The notes under the pieces: model-generated
What the model was told of the DNA's origin: nothing
The model's database searches: none
The model's input: the letters and a program-made list of their open reading frames with translations, nothing else
Position numbers and translations under genes: made by a program
In this document: one piece after another, positions 1 to 9,248 of the stretch
How positions within the stretch are numbered: the first letter of the stretch is position 1
Layout of the letters: each line of letters opens with the position of its first letter
Assembly (NCBI RefSeq): GCF_022009635.1
Contig: NZ_CP091716.1
Location: forward strand, 449,001 to 513,000
Source: Variovorax paradoxus
Lineage (GTDB): Bacteria > Pseudomonadota > Gammaproteobacteria > Burkholderiales > Burkholderiaceae_C
Length of the DNA stretch: 64,000 nt
Reading direction: 5' to 3'

Positions 1-1
1 G

Positions 2-199
2 GAAAGTCTGAGCGAACCTTGGCCTGGAGAAGCAGCGTTTGACCTCATGAGCAACTCTTACCAGAGGCTGGTCCCACCTTCCGAGATCTATCTGGACGGT
101 ATCGAGGGCACGGGACTGCGCGATCGGCGCGCCTGGAAGAAGGAGATTTCCAGCCGGTTCTCGCGGGACACATCTGCGGAGCCGATGCCCATGGCGTGA
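2..199 (+). CDS. C-terminal 65 codons of an unrecognised protein
   Basis: An open frame enters from the left edge and ends at TGA 197-199. The 65 visible residues are hydrophilic and contain SYQRLVPPSEIYLDG and end in EPMPMA. I do not recognise the family. It is convergent with the epoxide hydrolase that ends at 242, leaving a short tail-to-tail gap. It could be a chance frame, but no competing frame here looks better and the composition is protein-like. Confidence 0.35.
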   Translation, partial: ESLSEPWPGEAAFDLMSNSYQRLVPPSEIYLDGIEGTGLRDRRAWKKEISSRFSRDTSAEPMPMA

Positions 200-241
200 A
201 GCCCCGTTCGACTTGACGACGAACTGGACGGCTTCGGCGCT

Positions 242-1375
242 TCAGTCCAACTGCTCGCAGAACGCGACCAGGTCTTCGGCAAGCGCCCGCGGGTTTGTCA
301 ATGCCGGATAGTGTCCGCCGGACGCGTGGATCCTGAAGTCTTGAACGTGGTGGAGCCGCTCGGCCCACGATCTGGGCGGCGGCGGAAAGAAGCCGCCGCC
401 GAAGAATGAGAAGCCCACGGGCGTCGACCCTGTTCCCCCGGGTGGCGCGCCAGTGTCGTCGCGACGCCTGCCGGCGGTGTAGACCCAATTGGCCGACGCG
501 ATCGACCCGGTGAGCCAGTAGGCCGTGATGATGGCGGCGAGGTCATCCATCCCCACCAGCGGGTTTTCGACAGCTTGCTCCGTCGTCCAGCCGTGAAACT
601 TCTCGGCGATCCATGCTGCCAGCCCCGCAGGCGAATCGGCCAGTGCGGCGCTGGCCGTGTTGGGCCGCGTTGCCTGGATCTCGCGATAGCCCGCGTCGGC
701 CGCAAGGCGCTTTTGCACCACCTTGATCCATTGCTGTTCGCTGTCTCCAGGTGGCCTCGCGGAGCCATCGAATCGCGGCCGCATCCCCATCATGGAGAGG
801 TGGATCGCAGTCACCATGCGAGGAAAGTCGATGGCGAGCCAGCACGCAACCGTGCTGCCCCAATCGTTGCCATGAACGATGGCATTGCGAAAGCCCAGCC
901 CTTCACCGATCACCTCCGCGATGCAGGCTGCCATCGAACGCGGACCCATGGGTTCCGCAGGTGCATCCGAGAAGCCAAATCCGGGAAGATCGATCAACAC
1001 CGGGTACATGCCTTGCGCGACAAGATGCCTGGCGACATGAACGAATTCGAAGCTGCAACTCGGCCAGCCGTGCAGGAGGACGAGAGGTTTCGCTCCCTCT
1101 ACTTTCCCGACGGGCAAGGTCACATGCAACCGATGTCCGGTGGAGCGGGCACGAACCATCAAGTGCTGTTCTCCGAACCTCTCGATGTCCTCGGACCAGC
1201 AATACGGTCCCGCGAGATGATCGCAAAGGCGATCGAGGTAATCCGCCTCGATTCCCTCGGTCCAGCCTGGACGCGCAACCTTCGGCTTGCGCCTGTCGTT
1301 CAGCCGCCGACGCATGTCCTGCAGCGCAGCAGCGTCGACGGGCAACGACCATTCCTGAACGGCGCCGCCGTTCAT
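242..1375 (-). CDS. epoxide hydrolase (EHN-type alpha/beta hydrolase)
   Basis: This 377-residue protein has the N-terminal epoxide-hydrolase domain followed by an alpha/beta-hydrolase fold. Visible catalytic features are the oxyanion motif HGWP, the nucleophile elbow HGNDWGS with the Asp, and a late GGHYPAL carrying the His. Family members open epoxides to diols in the cytoplasm. The frame extends upstream, but the ATG at 1375 overlaps the stop of the MaoC gene as ATGA, which indicates coupled translation and decides the start. It is the last gene of a three-gene run with an acyl-CoA ligase and a MaoC hydratase. The natural substrate cannot be read from sequence. Confidence 0.85.
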   Translation of the reverse strand: MNGGAVQEWSLPVDAAALQDMRRRLNDRRKPKVARPGWTEGIEADYLDRLCDHLAGPYCWSEDIERFGEQHLMVRARSTGHRLHVTLPVGKVEGAKPLVLLHGWPSCSFEFVHVARHLVAQGMYPVLIDLPGFGFSDAPAEPMGPRSMAACIAEVIGEGLGFRNAIVHGNDWGSTVACWLAIDFPRMVTAIHLSMMGMRPRFDGSARPPGDSEQQWIKVVQKRLAADAGYREIQATRPNTASAALADSPAGLAAWIAEKFHGWTTEQAVENPLVGMDDLAAIITAYWLTGSIASANWVYTAGRRRDDTGAPPGGTGSTPVGFSFFGGGFFPPPPRSWAERLHHVQDFRIHASGGHYPALTNPRALAEDLVAFCEQLD

Positions 1376-1857
1376 GGCGAAGCCTCGCCGCTCGATCGCG
1401 ATTCCAGCGCCATGGCCGATCGGGTCTTGATCCATATTCTCATGATGACCACGCAGACACTGTTGCCGTCCTGCTTCTTCACGTCCCAGCGAATGTCCGC
1501 GATGCCGGATCCGGCGTCGCGTGGCTGCAGCTTTTCGACGGTTGCCACCACATGGATCGTGTCGCCGAAGAAAGTCGGCTTGGGATAGCGGATGCGCTCC
1601 GATCCGTAATTTGCGATCACCGTCTGGGTCTGTGGGGGCACGGCGAGCCCGCCCGCCATGGCGAAGATCATCACACCGGGTGCCACGCGTTGCTTGAAGA
1701 CGCTGGCTTCGGCATACAGCACATCGCAATGGATAGGGAACCAGTCCCCCGTGAACATGCACCACATGGTCACGTCGGTCTCGGTGACGGTCCTGCGCTG
1801 AGTGATCTCGACGTCGCCGACCTTCAAATCATCGAAGCACTTCTCCAGCATCCGCAT
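1372..1857 (-). CDS. MaoC-family dehydratase/hydratase
   Basis: This 161-residue single hot-dog-fold protein matches the MaoC (R)-specific enoyl-CoA hydratase family. The hydratase motif appears as FTGDWFPIH, retaining the catalytic Asp and His, followed by PGVMIFAMAGGL. The start is set at the ATG one base after the ligase stop (TGA-C-ATG). A longer in-frame extension would overlap the ligase gene and is unlikely. Its stop overlaps the epoxide hydrolase start, so the three genes probably form one transcript. It is likely to hydrate the enoyl-CoA made from the ligase product, but the acid is unknown. Confidence 0.85.
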   Translation of the reverse strand: MRMLEKCFDDLKVGDVEITQRRTVTETDVTMWCMFTGDWFPIHCDVLYAEASVFKQRVAPGVMIFAMAGGLAVPPQTQTVIANYGSERIRYPKPTFFGDTIHVVATVEKLQPRDAGSGIADIRWDVKKQDGNSVCVVIMRIWIKTRSAMALESRSSGEASP

Positions 1858-1858
1858 G

Positions 1859-3427
1859 TCAGGCCCCCGAGGCGGCTTGCGCGCCTGCACGAGACAGAGC
1901 CTGGGTCGCACGCGACTGCTCTGCCCGTTTCTGGATCTTGCCTGTGGCGCCGCGCATCAGTGCTTCGCGGAACTCGATCGACTTGGGCCTCTTGAACTGC
2001 GCCAGGCGGGTCTTGCACCAGTCCTTGACGTCTTCCGCATGGAGTGTCGTGCCCGGGCGAACCACGATGACCGCGTGCACCGCTTCGCCCCATTTCTCGT
2101 CCGGCACGCCGAACACACAGGTCTCGAGCACATCGGGATGCGCCGCAATGACGTTTTCGACCTCGATTGGGTAGACGTTGTAGCCGCCCGTGATGATCAT
2201 GAATTGCTTGCGGTCGACCAGATAGAGGTACCCGTTCTCGTCAAGACGCCCCATGTCACCGGTGTGGAGCCATCCGTCCTTCAAGGTCTTGCGGGTCAGC
2301 TCCTCCTCCTTGTAGTAGCCCTCCATCACGAAGTCGCCAGCGACACAGATCTCGCCGACCTGCCCGGTCTCGCAAGGGTGTCCGTCATCGTCGCGGATCT
2401 GCACGCGGGCATGGATGGTGGGCTTCCCACACGAAGAAAGCAGGTCGTCGTTCGACTCCAATGCTCTCCTGTGATCGGTGGCGGACAGTTTGGTGAACCA
2501 ACCGCCCGCGCCCTCCGTGGAGCCGTATATCTGCTCGAATTCGATTCCCTCGAAAACCTTTCCCCCGCGTCGGATCAGCGCGGGAGGCGTGGACGCCGAG
2601 CCATAGAGGATCTTGCGCATGGAAGACACATCGCGCGGCTTGCGTTCGGCCTCTTCGCAGACGGCCGTCAACATGGTGGGAATCAGCAGCGTGGACGTGC
2701 AACGATGACGCTCCATCAAATCCAGGGCGAGGTCCGCCTGGAAGCGCGGCATCACCACCGTCGTGAAGCCGAGCATCACATTCCACGTCGCAAGAACCGA
2801 GGGCACGCCGGCAGCAGGCAGGCAATGGAGGTACACGTCCTCTTCGGACAAGCCGATGTCCAGCAAGGTGAAGCCCATCGCATGGACCACCGAACGATGC
2901 AGCCAGACAGCGCCCTTCGGATTACCGGTAGATCCCGTCGTGTAGCAGATCTGCGCGACGTCCGAACCCGCGACGGGACCGGAATGGGCAGGTGCCTCGA
3001 AGTCGAGCATCGACTCGTACTCGCCAAGTTCTCCTTGGCCGTCGCCGGCATCGACGATGCCCAGTTCGATCGAACAGCCGTCGAGCAGGTTTCTGCAACC
3101 GGTCTCGGCGATCGCAAACCGCGCCCCCGAGTGCGCCACCAGTTTCTGGATATCGGTTGCCGCGAATCTGTAGTTGAGCCCCACCCGAATGGCGCCCAGG
3201 CGCGCCGCGGCGTAGATCACTTCGATCTGGACCGGGCCGTCAGCGACACAGACCGCAACCACGTCACCCTTCGCAAGCCCTTTCTTCTTGAAGGCCGCCA
3301 CCAACGCGTCGACACGTCGGTCCAGTTCCTTCCAGGTCACCGCGCCGCTGGAATAAATGTAGGCTGGATGATTGGGACGTCGCAGGGCATGCGTTTTCAA
3401 GAATTCTGAAATCGTCGTGACGTCCAT
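1859..3427 (-). CDS. acyl-CoA synthetase (AMP-dependent ligase)
   Basis: This 522-residue member of the ANL superfamily activates a carboxylic acid to its CoA thioester with ATP. The P-loop-like motif YTTGSTGNPKG is present, as are the DGWLHTGDMG hinge region and the C-terminal lid with a GATGKI-type catalytic Lys. The start at 3427 is chosen because AAGGAG lies 7 bases upstream. An in-frame extension to 3538 has no such site. It is the first gene of a run with MaoC and epoxide hydrolase genes. Length and motifs are normal. The family covers fatty, aryl and terpenoid acids, so the substrate is open. Confidence 0.9.
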   Translation of the reverse strand: MDVTTISEFLKTHALRRPNHPAYIYSSGAVTWKELDRRVDALVAAFKKKGLAKGDVVAVCVADGPVQIEVIYAAARLGAIRVGLNYRFAATDIQKLVAHSGARFAIAETGCRNLLDGCSIELGIVDAGDGQGELGEYESMLDFEAPAHSGPVAGSDVAQICYTTGSTGNPKGAVWLHRSVVHAMGFTLLDIGLSEEDVYLHCLPAAGVPSVLATWNVMLGFTTVVMPRFQADLALDLMERHRCTSTLLIPTMLTAVCEEAERKPRDVSSMRKILYGSASTPPALIRRGGKVFEGIEFEQIYGSTEGAGGWFTKLSATDHRRALESNDDLLSSCGKPTIHARVQIRDDDGHPCETGQVGEICVAGDFVMEGYYKEEELTRKTLKDGWLHTGDMGRLDENGYLYLVDRKQFMIITGGYNVYPIEVENVIAAHPDVLETCVFGVPDEKWGEAVHAVIVVRPGTTLHAEDVKDWCKTRLAQFKRPKSIEFREALMRGATGKIQKRAEQSRATQALSRAGAQAASGA

Positions 3428-3629
3428 TTCGATCTCCTTCTGCCTCACATTGTTTTCACGGGCGGACCTTGGCCAAGCTGAGCCGCCTTCCCGCTTTCGC
3501 GGGCCGGCGTCGCGGAATACTACTGCAGTTTTTTGCACGATACAGCATTTTTTGTCTCACACAAACCAGGGTGGATTCATCGCTCCGGGCCAGCTCGTCC
3601 AGCTGGTACCGCCGTCGACCCGTTGAGTG

Positions 3630-4288
3630 GTGGTCGTGACCGCCGGACTGCGATGCGCACTTTGCGCACTGCGCTTGGGCGTGCTCACCGACGCTGGCAG
3701 AAACTTCTGTTCCGGCATAGACCTTAAGGCGTCCTGCGAAATGAGTTGCCAAGCGTCGAAGGTCGTGGATTCGGTGGACTCACGCGGAAGCCACCAAGAA
3801 GCCGCTGATCGCCGCCGTCGAAGGCTACGCTCTGGCGCGTGGCTTCGAAATCGTGCTGGCGTGCGATCTCATCGTCGCATCGCGCGTAGCCAAGTTCGGT
3901 TTGCCTGAAGTCAAGCGCGGGCTCGCAGCGAGCGCTGGCGGCATGATGCGGCTTCCGCGCCGCATTCCGTCTCACATTGCCATGCAGTACATCCTGCTGG
4001 GGACACGATGCGGGCTAACCGAGCTGCGGAACTGGAACTCGTGAACGAACTGACCGCCCCCGGCGACGCATTGAAAGCAGCTTTGGTCCTGGCCGCCAAG
4101 CTGCTTGCGAACGGCCCCTTGGGGCTGGCCGCGGCAAAGCGCGTTGTCTGCGACTCGCGAGACTGGAGCGACGCGGATATGTTCGAGCGACAGGCAGCCT
4201 ACTGCGCCGCGGTGTTCGCGTCCGAAGACGCAAAGGAAGTGCGCGGGCGTTCGCTGAGAAGCGCCCGCCGGTCTGGCAAGGCCGGTGA
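3630..4288 (+). pseudogene. decayed enoyl-CoA hydratase
   Basis: Crotonase sequence is readable but spread over all three frames. VLTDAGRNFCSGIDLKA is in the first piece; LIAAVEGYALARGFEIVLACDL and LPEVKRGLAASAGGM are in a second frame. LELVNELTAPGDAL onward returns to the first frame, and the family's usual ending, FAEKRPPVWQGR, is in another and stops at 4286-4288. At least three frameshifts are needed, near 3750, 4010 and 4235, and roughly the first 50 residues are missing. It is oriented against the flanking ligase and thiolase genes. Real decay is likely because the N-terminus is also gone, although individual indels could be sequencing errors. Confidence 0.8.
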
Positions 4289-4373
4289 TCAGGCCCCGCG
4301 TTCAGCTTGAATCGGGCCACCGCGGCCAGCCTTCGAGCGGATGGCGAGTGGTGGCCTCCTGCATCGCGTGGTC

Positions 4374-5558
4374 TCAGGCCCGCTCAAAAATTGCGGCGAT
4401 TCCCTGCCCTCCGCCGATGCACATCGTGACCAGTGCGTAGCGTCCACCGATCCGCTGGAGCTCGTGAATTGCCTTCGTCGCGATAATGGCTCCGGTCGCA
4501 CCCACCGGATGGCCGAGCGAAATGCCCGATCCGTTCGGGTTTACCTTGGCCGGATCGAACTCCAGGGCGCGCGACACGGCACACGCCTGCGCAGCGAACG
4601 CCTCGTTCGATTCGATCACATCGAGGTCCGCCACGCGCAGGCCCGCGCGGCTGAGCGCGAGGCGGGATGCTGGCACTGGGCCCATGCCCATCACTTCGGG
4701 ATCGACCCCGGCATGCGCATAGCTTACGAGTCGCGCGAGAGGCTTCAGGCCCGCGGAGCGCACTCCCTCCCCGGACGCGAGCACCAGCGCGCCCGCTCCA
4801 TCGTTGATCCCGGAGGCATTGCCGGCTGTCACCGAGCCGCCCTCGCGGAAGGCGGCCTTCATTTTTGCGAGTTGCTCGTGCGTCGTATCGCCGCGCACGT
4901 GCTCGTCTGTGTCGAAGGTGACGGTCTCCTTTCGGGTGCGCACCTCCACGGGAACAATCTGGGACTTGAACCGGCCCTCGGCGATGGCCCTCGCGGCACG
5001 TTGTTGACTTCCCAAGGCGAGCGCGTCCTGTATCTCGCGAGTGATCGACTCGCGCTCGGCCACATTCTCCGCAGTGACGCCCATGTGGAATCGCCCGAAA
5101 GGATCCTGCAGCACACCGAGAGTGTAGTCGGTTGCGGTGAGGTCGCCCATGCGCCCACCCCAGCGGGCCGCGTTCATGAGGTACGGCCCTCGGCTCATCG
5201 CCTCCGCACCTGCGCCGATGGTGAACTCGGCCTCGCCGAGCAGGATCGTCTGGGCGGCGGAGACCACAGCTTGCAGGCCCGATCCGCAAAGCCGGTTCAC
5301 GTTGAAGGCGGGCGTTTCGTTCGGAATGCCGGCCTCCATCGCGGCCACGCGCGACAGGTACGCGTCGCGCGGCTCCGTCGGGATCACATTGCCGATTACC
5401 ACATGTCCTATCCGGGCGGGTTCCACGCCGCTGCTTGCGAGAGCGGCGCCGAGGGCAGTCGTGGCAATCTGCGAGAGCGGCACGTCCTTCAGGCTGCCAC
5501 CGAAGGTGCCGATGGCGGTTCGCATTGCGGCGAGAACGAAGACTTCTGGTTGACTCAT
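4374..5558 (-). CDS. acetyl-CoA acetyltransferase (thiolase)
   Basis: This 394-residue thiolase has the acylation Cys at about residue 91 in NRLCGSGLQ, the GHPVGATG His motif, and the C-terminal CIGGGQG motif with the second catalytic Cys. The reaction is thiolytic cleavage of 3-ketoacyl-CoA or the reverse condensation. The start at 5558 is supported by AAGGAGT upstream. The frame stays open further upstream across 5630, but only into the end of an insertion sequence. It may once have acted with the ligase/MaoC/hydratase genes to its left. The IS1182-like element has landed about 75 bases upstream, so its native promoter may be damaged. Confidence 0.92.
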   Translation of the reverse strand: MSQPEVFVLAAMRTAIGTFGGSLKDVPLSQIATTALGAALASSGVEPARIGHVVIGNVIPTEPRDAYLSRVAAMEAGIPNETPAFNVNRLCGSGLQAVVSAAQTILLGEAEFTIGAGAEAMSRGPYLMNAARWGGRMGDLTATDYTLGVLQDPFGRFHMGVTAENVAERESITREIQDALALGSQQRAARAIAEGRFKSQIVPVEVRTRKETVTFDTDEHVRGDTTHEQLAKMKAAFREGGSVTAGNASGINDGAGALVLASGEGVRSAGLKPLARLVSYAHAGVDPEVMGMGPVPASRLALSRAGLRVADLDVIESNEAFAAQACAVSRALEFDPAKVNPNGSGISLGHPVGATGAIIATKAIHELQRIGGRYALVTMCIGGGQGIAAIFERA

Positions 5559-5633
5559 GGGGAAACTCCTTCTAAACGATTCTGCTGGCAGTCTCTGCTG
5601 ACGCGGGAGGAAAGATGCTGCTCTCGGGCCTAG

Positions 5634-7180
5634 GAGTCCGCGCGGCAGAAGTTTTTCTGCGCCGCTGTGACCCCACGTTGAGTTGTGCGCGCCTCGCAAG
5701 CACTCGCGCGGCGCGTTGGCTGTTCTCGAACGACCACAAGGGCGCCTACTCGGCCTGCCGCAGGCGAGCGGCGCGCGGATTCACCCCCGGCCACGGGCCT
5801 CATCTGGCCATCAATGCGCTCATGCGCCGCAGGTTCAGCGCCAGACACACGAGCTTGAACTCGGCCTGGACCTTCTTCAATCCCCGCAGGCTGAACTGCC
5901 TGAAGCCCAGCACGCTCTTGATCCACCCGTTGGGCGCCTCCACGATCCACTTCCTCTTGCGGTAGGCCGCTCGGCCTTGGGGCGTCTTCAGCCTGGCATC
6001 CATCGCTGCGGTGCGCGGGTATTGTTCGGCGTCGATGTCCAGCGCCTGCTTGCCCTCTCGGCCCAGCGCCACGATCAGCTCGCTCGGGCTGTCCTTGAGC
6101 TGCTCGAACACGGCCTCCGAGCGGAAGCCCGCATCCGCCAGCACCTGTCGGGCATCCTCGCCCAGGTTGGCCTTCACCGCGGCCAACAGCACCGGCAGGC
6201 GGTCGCTGTCGGCGGCGTTGTTGCTGAGTTCCGCTGCCACCACGAGCTGCGCGCTCTCGTCCACCGCCGTGTGGGCGTTGTAGCCATAGTCGTAGCCCCC
6301 GCCCGAGCGCTTCATGATCCGACTGTCCGTGTCGGTGAAGCTCTCCTGGGCGCTGTCCTTGGGAACACCGAAGTCGCGCTTGTAGCGCCCGCCCTTGGGC
6401 TTGCCGTCCTTGTCGCGGGGTTTGCGTTCGTCGTCGGCGCTGCGCCCGCGGGCCGCATCGGCCTCGCGCTGGCGCTGCTCCAGGCGCAGCTTGGCCTCAG
6501 TGATCGCCTTGAGCCGGTCCTCCCGGCGCTTGATCTCCCCGGGAACGTCCAGGTCGGGTTCGTTCTTCTCCAGATCGTCGGCGGCACGCGCTCGGTTGAG
6601 CAGGCCGTCGATCTGCGCCTTGAGCTCGCCCTCGGCCTTGACCATCCGGTCATAGCTCATGGCCTTGTGGCGGCTCGCATTCGCCTTGAGCTTGGTGCCG
6701 TCCACCGCCACCGTGCCGAGCTTGACCAGGCCGCACTCACGCGCCAGGCGCACCACCTGCACGAACAGCGCCGCCAGCTCCTGCAGGTGCAGCGCCCGGA
6801 AGTCCGAGAGCGTGCGGTGCGCCGGGTAGTTCTCCGCGGCCAGCACCCGCAGGGCAACGTCCTCGTGCAGCTTGGCCGCCAGCTTGCGCGAGCTGAAGGT
6901 GCCGGTGGCGTAACCGTAAATCAGCACCTTGACCATCATGGCCGGGTGGAACGGCTGGTTGCGCGGCCCGCCCTTGGCATACCGGGCGTGGAAGGCGCTC
7001 AGATCCAGGCTGTCGACGCTGTCGCTGATGAAGTACGCCAGATGCCCTTCGGGCAGCCAGTCTTGAAGGGCGTCGGGAAGCAGTCTTTGCTGCTGCGGTT
7101 CATAGGGCAGGTAGCTCACGGGCATGCGCCAAATCTATCAAGCCTTCGCGCACTCGTCACGCCTTCTGCCGCGCACGCTC
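5634..7180 (-). mobile_element. IS1182-family insertion sequence with CTAG flanks
   Basis: This 1547-bp element carries one transposase gene. The ends are imperfect inverted repeats: GAGTCCGCGCGGCAGAAG at the left and, on the opposite strand, GAGCGTGCGCGGCAGAAG at the right. Both outer sides read CTAG (5630-5633 and 7181-7184), consistent with a 4-bp target duplication. The right side interrupts an XRE regulator gene. The left side does not clearly continue that gene, so either a deletion followed insertion or the CTAG match reflects target preference. Confidence 0.85.
5800..7125 (-). CDS. IS1182-family transposase
   Basis: This 441-residue DDE transposase is uninterrupted. It begins MPVSYLPYEPQQQRLLP and has the family's N-terminal DUF772-like region (HPAMMVKVLIYGY, SSRKLAAKLHEDVALR). 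A charged linker lies around residues 180-250, and the C-terminal DDE domain includes YDYGYNAHTAVDE, DAGFRSE and RKWIVEAPNGWIKSVLGFRQFSLRG. It fills most of the element, as usual for the family. No frameshift is seen, so it may be active. Confidence 0.92.
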   Translation of the reverse strand: MPVSYLPYEPQQQRLLPDALQDWLPEGHLAYFISDSVDSLDLSAFHARYAKGGPRNQPFHPAMMVKVLIYGYATGTFSSRKLAAKLHEDVALRVLAAENYPAHRTLSDFRALHLQELAALFVQVVRLARECGLVKLGTVAVDGTKLKANASRHKAMSYDRMVKAEGELKAQIDGLLNRARAADDLEKNEPDLDVPGEIKRREDRLKAITEAKLRLEQRQREADAARGRSADDERKPRDKDGKPKGGRYKRDFGVPKDSAQESFTDTDSRIMKRSGGGYDYGYNAHTAVDESAQLVVAAELSNNAADSDRLPVLLAAVKANLGEDARQVLADAGFRSEAVFEQLKDSPSELIVALGREGKQALDIDAEQYPRTAAMDARLKTPQGRAAYRKRKWIVEAPNGWIKSVLGFRQFSLRGLKKVQAEFKLVCLALNLRRMSALMAR

Positions 7181-7184
7181 CTAG

Positions 7185-7412
7185 GTGTTCCTGTGCTGGC
7201 GCCATGATTGAGTCGTCCAAAAAGAAGGCCATATCGACGCCGAGGACAGTCGCGATCGATTGGAGTTTTTCCGCCGATGGACGAAGCGACTCACGGTTTT
7301 CAAGCTCCCAGAGATAGCTTTTGCTTAGACCGGCTTCGGCGGCCAACGCGTCAAGCGTCAGCTCCTTTTTCTTTCGGAGGATCTTCAGCTTTTCCCCGAG
7401 TTTTGAAGCCAT
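7185..7412 (-). pseudogene. XRE-family regulator cut by the IS1182-like element
   Basis: The N-terminal 75 or so residues encode a helix-turn-helix of the XRE type (SKLGEKLKILRKKKELTLD, SKSYLWELENRESLRPSAEKL). They closely parallel the complete 107-residue regulator at 23099-23422. Similarity ends at APAQEHLG, exactly where the IS begins, so the usual C-terminal 30 residues are lost. The remaining frame runs 23 codons into the IS. The methyltransferase remnant ends 65 bases upstream in the same direction, suggesting a former methyltransferase-XRE operon. Confidence 0.8.
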
Positions 7413-7477
7413 GTCAGAAATCCTAAGGTTGGCGTGAGTCGATGCAATTTCAGCACAGGTACGCTTGAGGCTCGGCC

Positions 7478-7975
7478 TCATGCAACCTGCCGGAGTGCGG
7501 TCAACAGATCGGCCATGACAGGGGGACAGACACCATTGCCCAGAAGGTGCATCGCGGACCTCTTCACCTTCGGGAGGGCGTAGTCCTCGCGCATGCCCAT
7601 GACGGCCTTGGCCTCGTGGATTTGGAGCATGCGCATGCGGTCGCCGTCGATGACCGCCCAACGGTCAACGGTGGTCAAGGAACCGATGGGGCGGTGGATG
7701 CTTCTGCCGGTCAGGCCGCTGCCCTTGGAGTAGTAGGGCGTGACGAACCGATCACCGAAAGCCGCACGGCCCGCTGCGATGCGTCGAATGGTCGCCGGCT
7801 TGCGCTTCGGCGTGATGATGGGACTCCAGTCCGGATAGTCCCAGTCGATCACGTTGGCCACCGGCTGGTGCTCGCGCTTTGGCAAACGAAGCTGAATCGG
7901 CGACTTGGACCGACTGCAAACCAGAAACACACGCTCGCGGTGTTGAGGCACGCCGCGTTCGGCGGCATCGAGAGA
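7478..7975 (-). pseudogene. C-terminal fragment of a DNA cytosine-5 methyltransferase
   Basis: About 165 residues of a Dcm-type C5-methyltransferase remain. Recognisable are LDAAERGVPQHRERVFLV (the QRRERVF-type motif VIII) and, near the end, HLLGNGVCPPVMADLL (motif X). The catalytic PCQ and ENV motifs are missing because the 5' part is replaced by the IS3-family element ending at 7978. It cannot be catalytic. It was probably part of a restriction or solitary methylation gene next to the XRE regulator. Confidence 0.8.
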
Positions 7976-8060
7976 GCTGGCCCCAGAAAACTGAACAGCT
8001 CGATAAGGGTGGAAACTGCTCCTGAAGGCGAGGACCTCGCCTGTGTTGATTGGAGCGAAC

Positions 8061-8366
8061 ATGAGCAGAAGACCCCGCCGCACGCACTCAGCGGCATTCA
8101 AAGCCAAGGTGGCGCTGGCAGCGGTGCGCGGCGACAAGACGCTGGCCGAATTGGCGCAGCAGCATGACGTGCACCCCAACCAGATCACCGACTGGAAGAA
8201 CCAACTACTCAGTCGGGCAGCCGATGTCTTCGGCGGCGAGCAGGCAACGCCAGAGCCTGCCATCGACCTGAAGGCGCTGCACGCCAAGATCGGTCAATTG
8301 GCGCTGGAGAATGATTTTTTGGAAGGCGCGCTCATCAAGGCCGGCATGCTGAGCGCAAAGCGATGA
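8061..8366 (+). CDS. IS3-family OrfA (helix-turn-helix protein)
   Basis: This 101-residue protein has an N-terminal HTH_Tnp_1 domain (THSAAFKAKVALAAVRGDKTLAELAQ, with DVHPNQITDWK) and a C-terminal leucine-zipper-like segment (IGQLALENDFLEGALIKAG). OrfA proteins bind the IS ends and regulate transposition. Its stop overlaps the orfB ATG as ATGA, which suggests coupled translation rather than an obvious slippery frameshift site. Confidence 0.9.
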   Translation: MSRRPRRTHSAAFKAKVALAAVRGDKTLAELAQQHDVHPNQITDWKNQLLSRAADVFGGEQATPEPAIDLKALHAKIGQLALENDFLEGALIKAGMLSAKR

Positions 8367-9196
8367 TTGATCGAAGCCACGATCTGCCGATCCGGCGCCA
8401 AGCCGAGTTGGTGAACATCAGCCGCGGCTCAGCGTACTACGCGCCCAAACCTGTGTGCGATGCGGACCTCAAGCTGATGCGTCGCATCGACGAGCTGCAC
8501 TTGGAGTTGCCGTTCGCCGGAGCGCGCATGCTGCGCGATCTCTTGCGCGGCGAAGGCGTCGCTGTGGGCCGCAAGCACATGACCACGCTGATGCGGCGCA
8601 TGGGTATCACAGCGCTCTACAGGAAGCCCAACACCAGCAAGAAGAGGCCCGGGCGCACGATCTATCCCTACCTGCTGCGCACGCTTGCGATCACCCGGGC
8701 CAACCAGGTCTGGGCAATGGACATCAGCTACATCCCGATGGCCCGAGGCTTCATCTACCTTGCGGCAGTGATCGATTGGCACAGTCGCCGGGTGTTGGCC
8801 TGGCGGGTTTCGATCTCGATGGACACTGAGTTCTGCACCGATGCTGTCGAAGAGGCAATCGCCCGATACGGCACGCCCGAGATCTTCAACACCGACCAGG
8901 GCAGCCAGTTCACCAGCAGCGCGTTCACTGGCCTGCTGCACGATCACGGCATCCGAGTCTCAATGGACGGCAAGGGCTGCTGGCGCGACAACGTGTTCAT
9001 CGAGCGGCTGTGGCGCTCGATCAAGTACGAGGAGGTGTACCTTCATGCCTACGAGAACGTGAGCCAGGCCCGAAGCGGAATCGGGCGCTACATCGACTTC
9101 TACAACACCCGACGTCCGCATTCGAGCCTCGGCGCCCGAACGCCGGACGTGGTGTACTTCCAGACGCTGCCATGGCCTTCGGCCAAGGCAGCCTAA
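8363..9196 (+). CDS. IS3-family OrfB transposase (DDE integrase core)
   Basis: This 277-residue OrfB has an HTH_21 region and an rve integrase core. The DDE residues can be placed in VWAMDISYIPM (first Asp), FNTDQGSQFTS (second Asp) and DNVFIERLWRSIKYEEVY (Glu). The C-terminus YIDFYNTRRPHSSLG is typical of the family. It is full length and undisrupted, so together with OrfA it could still be functional. Confidence 0.93.
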   Translation: MIDRSHDLPIRRQAELVNISRGSAYYAPKPVCDADLKLMRRIDELHLELPFAGARMLRDLLRGEGVAVGRKHMTTLMRRMGITALYRKPNTSKKRPGRTIYPYLLRTLAITRANQVWAMDISYIPMARGFIYLAAVIDWHSRRVLAWRVSISMDTEFCTDAVEEAIARYGTPEIFNTDQGSQFTSSAFTGLLHDHGIRVSMDGKGCWRDNVFIERLWRSIKYEEVYLHAYENVSQARSGIGRYIDFYNTRRPHSSLGARTPDVVYFQTLPWPSAKAA

Positions 9197-9248
9197 CCCC
9201 GCAGGATCCACTTAAAGAAATCGGAATCTGTTCAAGCCAACGGGGCCA

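Larger units (their letters stand above)
7978..9248 (+). mobile_element. IS3-family insertion sequence
   Basis: This 1271-bp element carries the orfA/orfB arrangement of the IS3 family. The ends are inverted repeats: TGGCCCC-N8-TGAACAG at the left and, on the opposite strand, TGGCCCC-N8-TGAACAG at the right. No short direct repeat flanks it. On the left it abuts a truncated methyltransferase, on the right a truncated resolvase. The two flanks are unrelated, so a deletion or recombination has accompanied it. Confidence 0.85.

Noticed and set aside
242..1765. 507-residue version of the epoxide hydrolase
   Set aside because: The first 130 residues are the wrong frame of the MaoC gene; the ATGA-coupled start at 1375 gives a standard protein.
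1802..3409. Plus-strand 535-codon frame opposite the acyl-CoA ligase
   Set aside because: Mirror frame of a gene with a clear P-loop and ribosome site; no domain visible.
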